A stretch of 6,132 bases of DNA from Candidatus Fermentibacteraceae bacterium (GTDB taxonomy: Bacteria; Fermentibacterota; Fermentibacteria; Fermentibacterales; JCC-6). This document shows, in pieces, positions 5,552 to 6,132 of this stretch. Within the stretch, counting starts at the first letter, position 1, and each line of letters begins with the position of its first letter. The notes below the pieces were generated by a model. The model worked only from the letters and a program-made list of their open reading frames with translations, was not told the DNA's origin and did not search any database. Location of the stretch: contig JAUVJW010000128.1 of assembly GCA_030596465.1 (NCBI GenBank), forward strand, positions 1-6,132. The letters run 5' to 3'. The position numbers and the translations under genes are program-made.

Positions 5552-6132
5552 GTGTTAGACTTCTATCAAAGGCTGAACATCAAGAGAAATGCCGGCCAGG
5601 ATGACATTGAGATGGCCTATGCTAAAATGGCGCTTAAGCATCATCCTGATGTTGCAGGGGATTCTCCCAAAGTTCAGGAACGGTTTGCAAAAATAAATGA
5701 GGCGTATTCAGTACTGAGCAAGCCCGACAAGCGAGAAGAATATAACAGGAAACTGAAAACCCCCGAGATAGCATATCAGGAGGAAGTAATTACTTCGGAT
5801 GAAGGAAGAGGCGCCACTGAATCCGCTTCCGGTTCCGCGACTCAAGATACAGAAACCAGGAATCAAAAGCCCGAAAAGAAAGAGAAAACTTCCTCAGGGC
5901 TTATGAGTGGAAAGAGGTTTGAAAGAATCAAGCACGAATCCAGAAAACTCATAAATAAAGGAGATTTCTGGAGAGCGAATGCCTTGATGCGAAAAGCTGT
6001 TATCGCTTATCCCCGCGATATAGAACTAAGGAAACTTCTTGCCAGGGCTGCTGCCGGGCGGGGCAGGCTTCGTGAAGCTGTGGAGGAATTGAAAAAGGCC
6101 AGTGAAGTTGAATACTTCAATCCGGAGATCCA
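5552..6132 (+). CDS. J-domain (DnaJ-like) protein with TPR-like C-terminal region, 3' end outside window
   Basis: Partial gene of 193 visible codons with no stop before the window ends. Residues 3-68 form a J domain: LDFYQRLNI, a basic helix II (AYAKMALKHHPD) with the HPD motif at 31-33 that stimulates Hsp70 ATPase, then FAKINEAYSVLSKPDKREEYN. Residues about 70-118 are a polar, charged linker (ESASGSATQDTE, QKPEKKEK). From about 124 on, paired amphipathic helices (KLINKGDFWRANALMRKAV..YP, then LLARAAAGRGRLREAVEELKKA) look like TPR units. There is no Gly/Phe-rich region or zinc-finger CxxCxGxG in the visible part, so this is a class C J-protein rather than housekeeping DnaJ. It is likely cytoplasmic and works with DnaK on a substrate chosen by the TPR part. 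The 30-bp spacing suggests co-transcription with the carboxypeptidase gene, though this pairing may be incidental. Confidence 0.88.
   Translation, partial: MLDFYQRLNIKRNAGQDDIEMAYAKMALKHHPDVAGDSPKVQERFAKINEAYSVLSKPDKREEYNRKLKTPEIAYQEEVITSDEGRGATESASGSATQDTETRNQKPEKKEKTSSGLMSGKRFERIKHESRKLINKGDFWRANALMRKAVIAYPRDIELRKLLARAAAGRGRLREAVEELKKASEVEYFNPEI

Overview
The window looks like chromosomal DNA from a Gram-negative bacterium of the FCB superphylum, possibly one of its uncultivated candidate phyla such as Fermentibacterota or a relative. This rests on two secreted proteins that end in tails of the Bacteroidetes-type (type IX secretion, T9SS) sorting or FlgD-like Ig class, together with well-formed sigma70-type promoters, strong Shine-Dalgarno sequences and frequent TTG/GTG starts. 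The phylum placement is an inference from protein style, not from a marker tree. I see no mobile element, CRISPR array, tRNA or rRNA.

Left half, minus strand (77-3624). A canonical promoter with an extended -10 drives a TTG-started gene. Its 477-aa product combines an N-terminal winged-helix DNA-binding domain with a body that resembles an M29 (AmpS/AmpT) aminopeptidase. Two residues at expected metal-ligand positions are replaced (Glu to Gln407, His to Thr452), so the body may be a sensor rather than an enzyme. Only 26 bp downstream lies a 674-aa secreted protein: signal peptide, eight-repeat calcium-loop (VCBS/FG-GAP-like) beta-propeller, fibronectin-III-like domain and sorting tail. The two genes probably form an operon.

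Centre, minus strand (3671-4077). rpsT (ribosomal protein S20) is a self-contained transcription unit: a TTGACA promoter, a leader of about 70 nt with two small hairpins, a TTG start with a good ribosome-binding site, and a clear intrinsic terminator.

Right part, plus strand (4097-6132). A secreted M14 zinc carboxypeptidase with a complete active site and its own sorting tail is followed, 30 bp later, by a GTG-started J-domain protein with a TPR-like C-terminal region that runs off the window.

The genes combine cell-surface/exoprotein functions (propeller protein, carboxypeptidase) with a regulator, a ribosomal protein and a co-chaperone. The most unusual element is the HTH-M29 fusion upstream of the surface protein. 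No wholly new system is evident; the other genes belong to recognisable families.
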